DNA of 37,036 bases from an archaeon (GTDB lineage: Archaea > Iainarchaeota > Iainarchaeia > Iainarchaeales > GW2011-AR10). Positions 26,684 through 36,006 of this stretch are shown piece after piece. Where the stretch lies: positions 1 to 37,036 of the forward strand of contig JAUSEO010000043.1 of NCBI GenBank assembly GCA_030651515.1, in the 5' to 3' direction. Each line of letters starts with the position of its first letter. Within the stretch, counting starts at the first letter, position 1. The notes beneath the pieces are model-generated. The model worked only from the letters and a program-made list of their open reading frames with translations, had not been told where the DNA came from and ran no database searches. The position numbers were made by a program, and so were the translations under genes.

Positions 26684-27092
26684 TTAATTTTGTATCACTT
26701 TAGAAAGACTTATATTTTGTGTGGAAAGGATTTCTCTTGAAGAAAACTTTGGAATTTCGAAACTCATTTTCGAATCACCCCCGATAGCGAGAAAATGAAT
26801 TTTTTTTCATGGAAACGCCTCCGCGTTGCTTGGAGGCATTAAACGCCTTAGCCGAAGACGACCCCTTTAGGGGGAAGGCTTTAAGCCGAGAAGCAATCGA
26901 GTTGGAATGAAAAAAAATTCGCGAAGCGAAGGAGGTGCGGAAAAGGGGTTTAAGCACCGCAAGACTGAGACGTAGGAAAAAAAGATGGAGTTGGAGTGAT
27001 AAGGATTTTTGGAAAGTTTCGCACCGGCAGTGAACCCTCTGGATATTTATAAACCAGAGGCAGCCAATGCTAATTGTGCAGGGGGTGCACAG

Positions 27093-27695
27093 ATGAAAAT
27101 AGCATTTTTTGATTTGGAAACAAAATACCTATTTGAGGATTTGGACGGGGGATATTCCACTATGAGCTCTTTGGATAAGAAAAAAAGAGTTGATGTCTTG
27201 ATTCCACAAATCGGTCTGGCGACGGCATGTATAATTACAGATAGCTCAAAACCAGAAACATTCGTGTTTGACGAAGGCAAAGAAAAAGAACTCATAGAAG
27301 CGCTTAACGGATATGAGCGCATTGTGGGGCACAATGTGTTAAACTTTGACTACCGCGTGCTATCAGGCCAATTCAATGGAGACATAGTCGCCCACTACAC
27401 CCCAAAAACACTGGATACTTTTGAAGAACTCAAAAAAGCAACCATTGGCCAATGGATTGGGCTAGACGACCTTGCACAGCAAAATTTAGGGAAAAATAAA
27501 ACAGAAGACTCAAAAAAAATCCCTTCAATGTGGAGAGCGGGCAAAAAACCAGAAGTAAGAGCCTATTGTAAAAACGACGTCCAACTCCTAAAAGATGTTT
27601 ACTATTATGGAAAAGAACACGGAAAACTAAAATATACAAAAAAGGACTACGGCAGAGTAATTGGAATAGAAGAAGTGAAAACACCATGGCTTTAA
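27093..27695 (+). CDS. DEDD-family 3'-5' exonuclease / RNase H-like protein
   Basis: AFFDLETK (Exo I), VGHNVLNFDYRVL (Exo II), AYCKNDVQLLKDVY (Exo III); ATG at 27093. Confidence 0.75.
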   Translation: MKIAFFDLETKYLFEDLDGGYSTMSSLDKKKRVDVLIPQIGLATACIITDSSKPETFVFDEGKEKELIEALNGYERIVGHNVLNFDYRVLSGQFNGDIVAHYTPKTLDTFEELKKATIGQWIGLDDLAQQNLGKNKTEDSKKIPSMWRAGKKPEVRAYCKNDVQLLKDVYYYGKEHGKLKYTKKDYGRVIGIEEVKTPWL

Positions 27696-27840
27696 GAGAA
27701 GTTAAATCCAAGGCGTTCTAAGATTAAAGAAAAATTGATGTTAAAAACCCGGAAAACTTTCATGGAAAGGTATAATTCAGGGGGAAAAATTTTCTTTGAT
27801 TCGGGTTTCTTTTTGGCAAAATATATTACACGGGCAGTTT

Positions 27841-28197
27841 TCATTTTTTTCCCGGTTCCGTGTAAAAACCGAGTTTTATGACTGTTCCTGCTGCAACAGT
27901 CCCATTGGCAAGCGTTCCTGTTTCGGGGCGGCCAACGCGGGCCATGATGTGCATGGAGCCGAACAACTCGTCAAAACTTAGCTTGAAGCCCCCGCTTGCG
28001 TGGATGACTTTTGAATCCTTTAGGCTAAGGGTTTTGAAGTTCTGGCCAACCATTGTAGTCATTTTACCCACCTTGATTGTGCCATCCAGGTAGTCAACCG
28101 TGCATTCCTTGATGGAATGGTTCTTCATTGCAAGCTTTATGGACTCAAGCACGCCGTCATTTTCGTCAAGCTCCAAAACCAACTGTTTTTTCACCAT
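27841..28197 (-). CDS. Possible PPC/DUF296-domain protein
   Basis: ELDENDGVLESIKLAMKNHSI...FKTLSLKDSKVI...GSMHIMARVGRPETGTLANGTVAAGTVIKL. Confidence 0.45.
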   Translation of the reverse strand: MVKKQLVLELDENDGVLESIKLAMKNHSIKECTVDYLDGTIKVGKMTTMVGQNFKTLSLKDSKVIHASGGFKLSFDELFGSMHIMARVGRPETGTLANGTVAAGTVIKLGFYTEPGKK

Positions 28198-28318
28198 CTT
28201 GTTCTTATAAAAATCCGAAAAAACCCCTGCCAAGCAAATCATCCCCAAAAGCTTTTGAAAAAAAAAACCTTATCAGAAAATAGGATGGTAAAAAATATAA
28301 AACAGGGTCTTTAACGCG

Positions 28319-28669
28319 TTACCCCGCGTTTTGGGCAATTTTGGCATAGGCCTTGGTTTTTCCAAAAACCCTTTTTTTTGCCGCCTTGAAAACCCTTGCA
28401 AGCCAAGCAGCAAAACCTATCAACAGCACGAGTGCCACGAAAAACAATGAGGCAAAAACGGCAAAAAGTGTTGAAACAAAAGGGACTTTTGACACAAGGC
28501 TTGACTTTTTTTCTGCCCAGCTCCTTGAAACCGCGAACAGGAAAAGGAACACGAAAAACGAGTAAAAAAACTTTTTCTTTACACGAACCGACACGGAATC
28601 ATTATTCTTTCCAATAGGCTTTTCTTCGACTGACACCACATTCACCTCTGAATTTTTTGATTTTATCAA
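28319..28669 (-). CDS. Hypothetical membrane protein
   Basis: 116 aa with two hydrophobic segments and basic flanks. Confidence 0.5.
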   Translation of the reverse strand: MIKSKNSEVNVVSVEEKPIGKNNDSVSVRVKKKFFYSFFVFLFLFAVSRSWAEKKSSLVSKVPFVSTLFAVFASLFFVALVLLIGFAAWLARVFKAAKKRVFGKTKAYAKIAQNAG

Positions 28670-28751
28670 AAAAATTTTGAAAAAATTATTTTTTTTGGGG
28701 GATGAATAAGTAGAGCAATAGTTTCTTTTAAAAAAGTATCCCCGTTTTTTT

Positions 28752-30167
28752 CTACATTAAATGTTTCTGGTTTTTTTTTGCAAGTAGTTCCTGCACGATT
28801 TTCGCGTTTGCCTTTCCCTTTGTCTTTCGCACAACCTGGCCTACAATGAAATTGACTGCCTTTGCCCCGCCGGCACGCAAATCTGCAATTGCACGGGGGT
28901 TCTCTGCCAGGACTTCTTCAAGTGCTTTCCCTATTTCTTTTTCACCCAGGTCAAGCAGCAGATTGTTTTTCTCAAGGAAGTCGCAGGGGTCTTTCTTTTC
29001 AAGGACGTGCTTAATCATTGCAACCTTTGCGTTTTTTTCGCCAACCAGGCCGCCTTCAATCATTTTCAAAAGCCCCACAATGGATTTTTCCGACAAGCCT
29101 GCCTCCCTTGGGGTGATTTTGTTGTAGTTAAGTATCCCCATGACTTCGCGCGTCAAAAACTTTGCAGCAGTCAATGGCTTTACTTGCTTTATGGCCTGTT
29201 CAAAAATGCCTGCAATGACCGGCTCGGAAGCTATAACGCGTGCATCATAATCTGGCAAGCCCGATTTTTTGAACTTTTCGACTTTTTGTGAAAAAAGCTC
29301 CGGAATGGAACTTTTGAGTCCTGCCAGGTATTTTTCAGACATGGAAACAGGCGGAATGTCCGGGTCAAAAATGTAGCCATAGTCTTCCTCTGTTTCTTTT
29401 TCGCGCATGGAAAAAGTAGAACCCGTTTTTTCGTCAAAACCCCTGGTTTCCCTTGCAACTTTTTTTCCTCCAGAAATGGTTTTTCTCTGCCGTTCCTCTT
29501 CAGAAAGCAGCGCGGTTTCAACCGCCTTAAAGCCCGTCACGTTTTTTACTTCCACGCGGTTGCTTCCTTCAATGGAGATGTTTGCATCCGCCTTGAGCGC
29601 GTTTTTTCCATGGACAAAAACCCCAAGGTAATCCAGCGTGACCACAAGGGCGTTGAGGAATTCGCGCGCCTCTTTTGGCCCGTCCATGTCCGGCTCCGTG
29701 ACTATCTCAACCAAGGGTATGCCTGAGCGGTTATAATCCACAAGGGAGAAAGCACTTGACTGTGCACTCCCCTCGTGCACAAGCGACGCGGGGTCTTCTT
29801 CAAGCTGCAGCCTGCGTATCCTGATTTTTTTCCCGCTTGAAAGAACAACAAACCCGTTTTCGCCGACCGGTTTTTCAAACTGGGTAATCTGGTAGTTTTT
29901 TGCAAGGTCGGGGTAAAAATATGTCTTGCGCGAGAAAAAAAACTCGCGATTGGCCTGGCAGTCCAATGCAAGGGCAGTCCTGACCGCCATTTCAACGGCC
30001 TTTTTGTTGAGGAACGGTTTGCTTCCAGGCAGGCCAAGGCAGGTCCCGCATACGGCTGTGTTTGGCTCGCTTGCCTCTGTGGGGCAGGAGCAGAAAAGCT
30101 TTGACTTTGTGGAAAGCTGGACGTGCACTTCAAGGCCAATGACTGTTTTTGCCTGTGTGCTTTTCAT
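28752..30167 (-). CDS. gatB: Asp/Glu-tRNA amidotransferase subunit B
   Basis: GLEVHVQLSTKSKLFCSCP, CLGLPGSKPFLN, LQLEEDPASLVHEG, DYNRSGIPLVEIVTEPD. Confidence 0.95.
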   Translation of the reverse strand: MKSTQAKTVIGLEVHVQLSTKSKLFCSCPTEASEPNTAVCGTCLGLPGSKPFLNKKAVEMAVRTALALDCQANREFFFSRKTYFYPDLAKNYQITQFEKPVGENGFVVLSSGKKIRIRRLQLEEDPASLVHEGSAQSSAFSLVDYNRSGIPLVEIVTEPDMDGPKEAREFLNALVVTLDYLGVFVHGKNALKADANISIEGSNRVEVKNVTGFKAVETALLSEEERQRKTISGGKKVARETRGFDEKTGSTFSMREKETEEDYGYIFDPDIPPVSMSEKYLAGLKSSIPELFSQKVEKFKKSGLPDYDARVIASEPVIAGIFEQAIKQVKPLTAAKFLTREVMGILNYNKITPREAGLSEKSIVGLLKMIEGGLVGEKNAKVAMIKHVLEKKDPCDFLEKNNLLLDLGEKEIGKALEEVLAENPRAIADLRAGGAKAVNFIVGQVVRKTKGKANAKIVQELLAKKNQKHLM

Positions 30168-30961
30168 GGCTTCACCAGGTGCTTCAACAGTTTTTCGTGA
30201 ATCAGGCCGTTTGACGCCACGAATGCTTCGCTGAATGGCGTGGCTTTTTTGCCGGAAAAATCTGTCACGGTCCCGCCTGCTTCCCCGACTACGAGGATTC
30301 CTGCCGCGGCGTCCCAGGGAAAAAGCTTGTGCTCAAAATAACCGTCAAGGCTTCCTGCAGCAACCAGGCACAGGTCCAGAACCGCGGAACCACACTGCCT
30401 GATTCCCTGTGTTTCCCCAATCAGGTTTGAAATGCCCTGGATTGTTTTTGCCGCAAGTTCCCCGCGCTCGTATGGAAAGCCTGTTGCAAGCACGCACTCG
30501 ATGAGCTCCGTGTTTTTCGAGACACTGATTTTTTTTTCGTTCCAAAAAGCGCCCCTGCCTTTTACGGCGTGGAAAAAATCCCCTGTAATTGGATTAAAAG
30601 CGGCTCCAAGAACCGGTTCGCCGTCCACGAGCAGGGCAATCGAGGAGCAGAACCACGGCACGCCATGTGCAAAGTTAATGGTGCCGTCAATGGGGTCAAC
30701 TATCCACACCCGGTCATCGCTGTCCCCGCTTTTTCCGCTCTCTTCCTCCAAAAAAGAGTCGCGCGGAAAACTCTTTGAAATGATTTCGTGGATTTTTCTC
30801 TCGCTTTCAAGGTCTGCCTGTGTAACAATGTCAATCCTGCCTTTTTTTTTCACGAAAAATTTTTTGCGGAAATACTTTAGCATTATTTTTCCCGCCTCGC
30901 GTGAAGCCTTTGACGCAACCTTTAATTCTTGTTCAAGCATTTTTTGCACCTTCTTCGACAA
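30164..30961 (-). CDS. Inositol monophosphatase / FBPase-like phosphatase
   Basis: EEESG, VWIVDPIDGTINFAHGVPWFCSSIAL, FPWDAAAGILVVGEAGG. Confidence 0.92.
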   Translation of the reverse strand: MSKKVQKMLEQELKVASKASREAGKIMLKYFRKKFFVKKKGRIDIVTQADLESERKIHEIISKSFPRDSFLEEESGKSGDSDDRVWIVDPIDGTINFAHGVPWFCSSIALLVDGEPVLGAAFNPITGDFFHAVKGRGAFWNEKKISVSKNTELIECVLATGFPYERGELAAKTIQGISNLIGETQGIRQCGSAVLDLCLVAAGSLDGYFEHKLFPWDAAAGILVVGEAGGTVTDFSGKKATPFSEAFVASNGLIHEKLLKHLVKP

Positions 30962-32381
30962 GTGAGCCTGCGCTTATGAGCCCTGATTCCTGGAAATGGT
31001 TCGCAGTGAACATGAAACCAACTGGCATTCCTTTGTGGAAACCCGCGTTCACGGATATGTGCGGAAAGCCACCTAGGTTTGAGGGAGTGAGAAAAATGTC
31101 GGCAAAATAATGCTGGACTGGCGTGAGTTTTTCTATTTCTGAAAAAGTGGGCGCCACAAAAGGCATTGCCGGGTGAACCACGAGGTCAACTTGTTTGAAC
31201 AATTCCAAAAATTCAAGCATGAGTTTTCTGCGCACTTTTAACGCGCGAAGGTAGTACGCGTCGCGAAAGCCGCTCATGCGTGCAAACGTCCCAAGCATGA
31301 GCCTTCTTTTCACTTCCAACCCAAAGCCATTGCTCCGGATTTCGGAGAAATACTCGTCAAAGCTCTTGCCTGCAAAATCACCTGACAGGCCATAGCGCAT
31401 GCCGCAGTAGCGTGCAAGGTTTGTTGACGCCTCAGGCGTTGAAATCAGGTAATATGCCGGGATGGCGAATTTTTTGTTCATGGAAAGGGAAACCTCTTTT
31501 GTTTTCACGCCCTCTTTTTCAAGAAATGAAACCATGTCAAAAAAAACTTTTGCAACCCCAAAGTCCAGGTCGTTTCCGACAAAGTCTTTCACGATTCCAA
31601 TGGTTTTTCCTTTCAGGCTTTTTCCCACAAACGATTCAAAGCCGCCCGTTTTTTTGTCCACGCACGTGGAATCCTTGTTGTCCGGGCCGCTTGAAACTTC
31701 AAGAAGGCGTGCAGCCTCGGAAACGGTTTTTGCCATTGGCCCAATCTTGTCAAGGCTGTTGCCATAGTCAATCAAGCCATGGCGGCTGAGCAGGCCATAA
31801 GTCGGGGTGAACCCCACGCTGCCGCAAAAGCTTGCAGGGCACGCAATGCTTCCACCCGTGCTCTCGCCAAAAGAAACCTGGGTTAATTTTGTGAGTGAAG
31901 TAAAGCCCGCGCTCCCACCACTTGAACCCCCGCATGCACGGCCTTCGTCAAATGGGTTCCTTGGAACCTCAAAGCCTACCCCGACGTTCACGCTGTAGGA
32001 GCCAAAGCCAAACTCGTCCTGGCTGGTCTTGCCAAGGACAAAAGCACCTTCAGCCAGGGCTCGCTCTACGACTGTCGCACTGCTTGGCGGGACATAACCG
32101 GACAGTACCTTGCTTCCTGCGCGCGTCTCAACGCCTTCAACGCAGATTGAATCCTTGACTGACAAACCCGCACCCAAGAGTTTTCCGTGAAAGCCCTTCT
32201 TCACTTTCTTGTCAAGCTCACGTGCCTGTTCAAGCGCAACTTTTTCTGAAACCATGCAGAAGTGGTGGAACTTTTTGTTTGTTTTGCTTATTTCTTCAAG
32301 CAGGGAATGGCACTGTTCCTCACAGGTGGTTTCTCCGCTCAAAATTTTTTCACGCAAGGCCTGGACTGAAAGAGCTTTCAT
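30933..32381 (-). CDS. gatA: Asp/Glu-tRNA amidotransferase subunit A
   Basis: Amidase signature GKTSQDEFGFGSYS, GGSSGGSAG; ATG at 32381 overlaps the gatC stop (ATGA). Confidence 0.94.
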   Translation of the reverse strand: MKALSVQALREKILSGETTCEEQCHSLLEEISKTNKKFHHFCMVSEKVALEQARELDKKVKKGFHGKLLGAGLSVKDSICVEGVETRAGSKVLSGYVPPSSATVVERALAEGAFVLGKTSQDEFGFGSYSVNVGVGFEVPRNPFDEGRACGGSSGGSAGFTSLTKLTQVSFGESTGGSIACPASFCGSVGFTPTYGLLSRHGLIDYGNSLDKIGPMAKTVSEAARLLEVSSGPDNKDSTCVDKKTGGFESFVGKSLKGKTIGIVKDFVGNDLDFGVAKVFFDMVSFLEKEGVKTKEVSLSMNKKFAIPAYYLISTPEASTNLARYCGMRYGLSGDFAGKSFDEYFSEIRSNGFGLEVKRRLMLGTFARMSGFRDAYYLRALKVRRKLMLEFLELFKQVDLVVHPAMPFVAPTFSEIEKLTPVQHYFADIFLTPSNLGGFPHISVNAGFHKGMPVGFMFTANHFQESGLISAGSLVEEGAKNA

Positions 32382-32704
32382 ACAACCACCCTTGGCGCCT
32401 TGAAGTAACCGTTTTTTTTGTGGACAGTGTTTGAAAGCGCTTTGTCCTGGGTGAGGCATTCTCCTGCTTTGTCTTCGCGGAAAACGTTTTTCATTTCAAC
32501 AGGGTGGAGTGCAGGCTCAATGCCTTCCACGTCAAGTTCGGAAATTTTTCTGAAAGTTTCAAGCATTTCAGAGAATTGTGGAAGAAGTTTTTGAATCTCT
32601 GCCTCGGAGAGTTTGAGGCGGCAATTTTTTGCGACTTTTTGGAGCAATTCCCGCGATACTTTTTCTTCCAAAAAAATTTCACCCCTTTTTCTGTGAAAAA
32701 TCAA
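32378..32704 (-). CDS. gatC: Asp/Glu-tRNA amidotransferase subunit C
   Basis: LLQKVAKNCRLKLSEAEIQKLLPQFSEMLETFRKISELDVEGIEPALHPVEMKNVFREDK. Confidence 0.9.
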   Translation of the reverse strand: MIFHRKRGEIFLEEKVSRELLQKVAKNCRLKLSEAEIQKLLPQFSEMLETFRKISELDVEGIEPALHPVEMKNVFREDKAGECLTQDKALSNTVHKKNGYFKAPRVVV

Positions 32705-34454
32705 GCTTTATGCGGAGTTCCCTAAGCTGTTTTTCCGAAACCGCACTTGGCGCGCCATCCATGAGCGAAACCGCTGACTTGTTCTTTGGAAAAGCAATGA
32801 CCTCGCGGATAGAGTCAGCGCCTGCAAGGAGCATTGCAATCCTGTCCAAGCCAAACGCTATCCCGCCATGCGGCGGGGTGCCGTACTTGAGTGCTTCGAG
32901 GAAAAAACCAAAGCGCGCCTCGGCTTCGGGCCTCGAGATTCCAAGCACGTCAAACATTTTCTGCTGAAGTTCTGTTGAATGAATCCTAATGCTTCCACCG
33001 CCCATTTCAATCCCGTTGAGCACTAAATCATAAGCGCGCGCCCTGGCTTTCAATGGTTCTTTGTCAAGCAATGGAACGTCCTCCGGTTTTGGCGAAGTGA
33101 AAGGGTGGTGCATTGACTCAAGGCGGTTTTCCTCCTCGTTGAAAAACAAAAGCGGGAACTCGTACACCCAGACAAAGTTGAAAACGTTTTCCTTCACCAA
33201 CCCAATTTTTTTTGCCACGTGCTTGCGCAGATACCCAAGCGCAGGATTCACAACTGAAGGTTTGTCTGCAACAAAAACCAGCAAATCGTTTTCGCCTGCA
33301 TTCAGTTTTTTTGCAAGCAAGTCAAGGGTTTTTTTGGGGAAAAACTTTTTTATCGCCCCGTCAAAACCATTTTTTGAATGCACGAGCCATGCAAGGCCCT
33401 TTGCCTTGTAGATTTTCACAAACTCGGTCAGTTCTTCTATTTCTTTTTTTGAAAAGCCGCCGCACGACTTGAGGTTCACTGCCTTGACCATGCCACCTGA
33501 TTTGAGCGCGTCCTTGAAAACATTGAAATCTGATTCACGGACTTCGCTTGAAACATCAACAAGCTCCAAGCCATACCTCGTGTCTGGCGCGTCAACACCA
33601 AAGCGCTCCATTGCCTCGTCAAAAGACATCCGCGGAAACGGCGGTTTGAGCTGAACGTTGATTGTTTTTGAAAAAATTTCCTTCACGAGGCCCTCGACTA
33701 TTTCAAAAATGTCTTCCTCGGAAATAAAACTCATTTCAACGTCAATCTGTGTGAATTCGGGCTGGCGGTCGGCGCGCAGGTCCTCGTCGCGGAAACAGCG
33801 GGCAATCTGGAAGTACCTGTCACAGCCTGAAACCATGAGCAATTGCTTGAACAACTGGGGGCTCTGTGGAAGGGCAAAGAACCTGCCGGGGTTGACCCTG
33901 CTTGGGACAAGGTAGTCGCGCGCCCCTTCAGGCGTTGACTTTGCAAGAATCGGGGTCTCTATCTCCAAAAAACCGTGTGAGTCAAAATAATCCCGCACCA
34001 CTTTTGCGAGCTTGTGGCGGAGGAGGAGTTTTTCCTGCATTGAGTGCCTGCGCAAGTCCAAAAAACGGTACTTGAGCCTTGTTTCCTCGCTTGCAGTAAC
34101 GTGTTCTGCAACCTCAAGCGGCACAGGAAGCGCCTTGTTTAACACTTCAAGGGTTTTTGCCTCAACCTCTACTTCTCCGGTTACTGGCAGGTTCTTGTTT
34201 TCCGTGCCGGACGGCCTTTTCAGGACTTTGCCGTGGACACAAACCACGTCCTCGGCTCCAAGTGCTTTGGCATGCCCGTGGATTTCACGGTTTTTCTCGC
34301 CGTTAAACACTATCTGGACAAAGCCGGCCCTGTCACGCAGGTCAATGAAGGTCAGGCCGCCGTGGTCGCGCTTGTTGCTCACCCAGCCGAAAAGAACCAC
34401 GTCCTTGCCGGCGTCCGCTGCCCCGACATTTCCGCAATAATGAGTCCTCTGCAT
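32679..34454 (-). CDS. aspS: Aspartyl-tRNA synthetase, bacterial type (~590 aa)
   Basis: [79 protein letters not shown]; length includes a GAD-type insertion. Confidence 0.95.
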   Translation of the reverse strand: MQRTHYCGNVGAADAGKDVVLFGWVSNKRDHGGLTFIDLRDRAGFVQIVFNGEKNREIHGHAKALGAEDVVCVHGKVLKRPSGTENKNLPVTGEVEVEAKTLEVLNKALPVPLEVAEHVTASEETRLKYRFLDLRRHSMQEKLLLRHKLAKVVRDYFDSHGFLEIETPILAKSTPEGARDYLVPSRVNPGRFFALPQSPQLFKQLLMVSGCDRYFQIARCFRDEDLRADRQPEFTQIDVEMSFISEEDIFEIVEGLVKEIFSKTINVQLKPPFPRMSFDEAMERFGVDAPDTRYGLELVDVSSEVRESDFNVFKDALKSGGMVKAVNLKSCGGFSKKEIEELTEFVKIYKAKGLAWLVHSKNGFDGAIKKFFPKKTLDLLAKKLNAGENDLLVFVADKPSVVNPALGYLRKHVAKKIGLVKENVFNFVWVYEFPLLFFNEEENRLESMHHPFTSPKPEDVPLLDKEPLKARARAYDLVLNGIEMGGGSIRIHSTELQQKMFDVLGISRPEAEARFGFFLEALKYGTPPHGGIAFGLDRIAMLLAGADSIREVIAFPKNKSAVSLMDGAPSAVSEKQLRELRIKLDFSQKKG

Positions 34455-34496
34455 TAAGAGACAATTGAAATTAAAAGAAAATAAAAAATGGAACGG

Positions 34497-35483
34497 TTAA
34501 GCCTGGTTCAGGCATTCCGGGAGGGTTTTTTGCGACGCCTCGCTAAGGGGCCTTGCAGGGATGCCGAACTCTTTTGTAACCGAGGAGGCGAATTCCCTGT
34601 CAAAACCATGGTGGGTGAGGACGAGTTTTGGCTCTGCGTTTTTCACGTACTCGCACAACTGGGCAAAATCCGCGTGGTCTGAAAGCGGGAACGTCCGAAA
34701 CCTGCTGCGCTTCCACCCGGTTGCAACCGCGCACTCGACTTTTTTCCCAAGCTGCATGGACAAAGCCTCAACCAAAAAATTGTTCACAAGGCTTGGGGGA
34801 ATTATCAGAACGTTTGAATCCCCGAGGTTGTGGTCAAGTTCTACAAATTCTCCAAGCTTTGCACCCGCTTTTTTTGCAAGCAAGTTTTTTTCAAACACGC
34901 CTGAATGCACAAGCGGCACAGTGGATAAGTAGTCGTTGCAAAAGCGCGTGAGTTCCTGGGCCTTGCCTGTTGCATAGCCGGCAAGGACTACAAAAGCACC
35001 GCTGGCAATTTTTTCCTTTGCCCATTTCGCCATTTCTGTGTAAACCTGTTCGCGTGGTGGAAAAGAAAATTCACGCAGGCCAAAAGTGGTTTCAATGAGC
35101 AGGACCTCGCACGGCAAAATTTCTGCAGGCTTAAGAAGCAGGCTTTCCTGGAGCTTGAAGTCAGAAGTGATGACTGCTTCAACGCCGTTTGCCACGCGCA
35201 ATTGCGCAGAACCAAGAATGTGCCCCGAGGGATGCATGGTAACGTCAAAGCCATTCACGTGGAATTTTTCCCCGAACTCTTTTACCTGTACGTTGACGTT
35301 TTTTTTCGGCGACGCAAGCGCAAGGGTCTGGGGCGTCATGATGTAACTGTTTGAAGAGGTGAGCCTGCAGTGGTCGGAGTGCGCGTGCGTGACCAAAATG
35401 TTTTGTTCCTGCACGCCTGCGGCGTCAACGAAAATTTCTTTTCCCGCGCTCAGGCACACGCCGTTTTTTTCAAGCAAAAGCAT
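34497..35483 (-). CDS. MBL-fold exonuclease-like protein (mRNA 3'-end processing factor-like)
   Basis: VTHAHSDHCRL, HPSGHILGSAQL, TSDFKL, LSDHADFAQL, LTHHGFD. Confidence 0.85.
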   Translation of the reverse strand: MLLLEKNGVCLSAGKEIFVDAAGVQEQNILVTHAHSDHCRLTSSNSYIMTPQTLALASPKKNVNVQVKEFGEKFHVNGFDVTMHPSGHILGSAQLRVANGVEAVITSDFKLQESLLLKPAEILPCEVLLIETTFGLREFSFPPREQVYTEMAKWAKEKIASGAFVVLAGYATGKAQELTRFCNDYLSTVPLVHSGVFEKNLLAKKAGAKLGEFVELDHNLGDSNVLIIPPSLVNNFLVEALSMQLGKKVECAVATGWKRSRFRTFPLSDHADFAQLCEYVKNAEPKLVLTHHGFDREFASSVTKEFGIPARPLSEASQKTLPECLNQA

Positions 35484-35641
35484 TGGAAATAGAAAGCGGA
35501 AAAGAAGTATAAAAAGGTGATGTGGGGAGTGCTTGGGCTTATTTCAAATTTTTCCCGCGTGTGACTGCAAAGTGGAACAAAAGCACTGCAAGGGAGACAA
35601 TCTTTAAACAACCCCTAAATTATAGAACTGTTTAAAAACAA

Positions 35642-35664
35642 TACTATACATTTAATGTATAGTA
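35642..35664. promoter_or_regulatory. Palindromic operator candidate upstream of the TA-like pair
   Basis: TACTATACATTTAATGTATAGTA, 11-bp arms around one central base, 6 nt before the GTG start. Confidence 0.7.
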
Positions 35665-35670
35665 ATATGC

Positions 35671-36000
35671 GTGGTTGCTGTGATAAAATGGAAAAAGTTT
35701 ACAATTCCCTTGACTTCAACGGATTTCCTTGACGTAAAACTCAAAATCAAAAACAATATAGTGGAAGGGTTTGCGCTGAATTATAGGGCAAAAATAGAGG
35801 AAAATTTTTATGAGGTTTACAGGGTTGACACTGCACACGGTTTTTTGCATGAACAAAGGTATTGGATTACCCCAGAGCCTATTCCAATTCCAACCATGGG
35901 AAAGGATTTGGATGGCATTTTCAATTTTTATTTGGACCAAATAAAAGAAAACTTTGAAAGGTACAAAAAATATTATTTGGATAGAATGAAGCTGAGGTGA
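35671..36000 (+). CDS. Toxin-like hypothetical protein (DUF7718-like)
   Basis: LKIKNNIVEGFALNYRAKIEENFYEVYRVDTAHGFLHEQRYW...DQIKENFERYKKYY; GTG start; followed 6 nt later by an HTH gene. Confidence 0.6.
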   Translation: MVAVIKWKKFTIPLTSTDFLDVKLKIKNNIVEGFALNYRAKIEENFYEVYRVDTAHGFLHEQRYWITPEPIPIPTMGKDLDGIFNFYLDQIKENFERYKKYYLDRMKLR

Positions 36001-36006
36001 AAAAAA

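Larger units (their letters stand above)
26458..26707. repeat. Two copies of a 21-nt direct repeat (26458-26478, 26687-26707)
   Basis: ATTTTGTTCCACTTTAGAAAG and ATTTTGTATCACTTTAGAAAG, 19/21 identical. Confidence 0.6.

Noticed and set aside
26330-26720. CRISPR array
   Set aside because: Repeats are few, irregularly spaced and differ in type; no regular spacer pattern and no cas genes in the window.
26908-26910. Selenocysteine at the in-frame TGA of the mini-ORF
   Set aside because: No known selenoprotein motif and no recognisable archaeal SECIS; decay, sequencing error or non-coding RNA are simpler.
27745-27808. AAACCCG...CGGGTTT inverted repeat as a terminator or ncRNA
   Set aside because: Short arms, 50-nt spacer and low-complexity surroundings; not distinguishable from chance.
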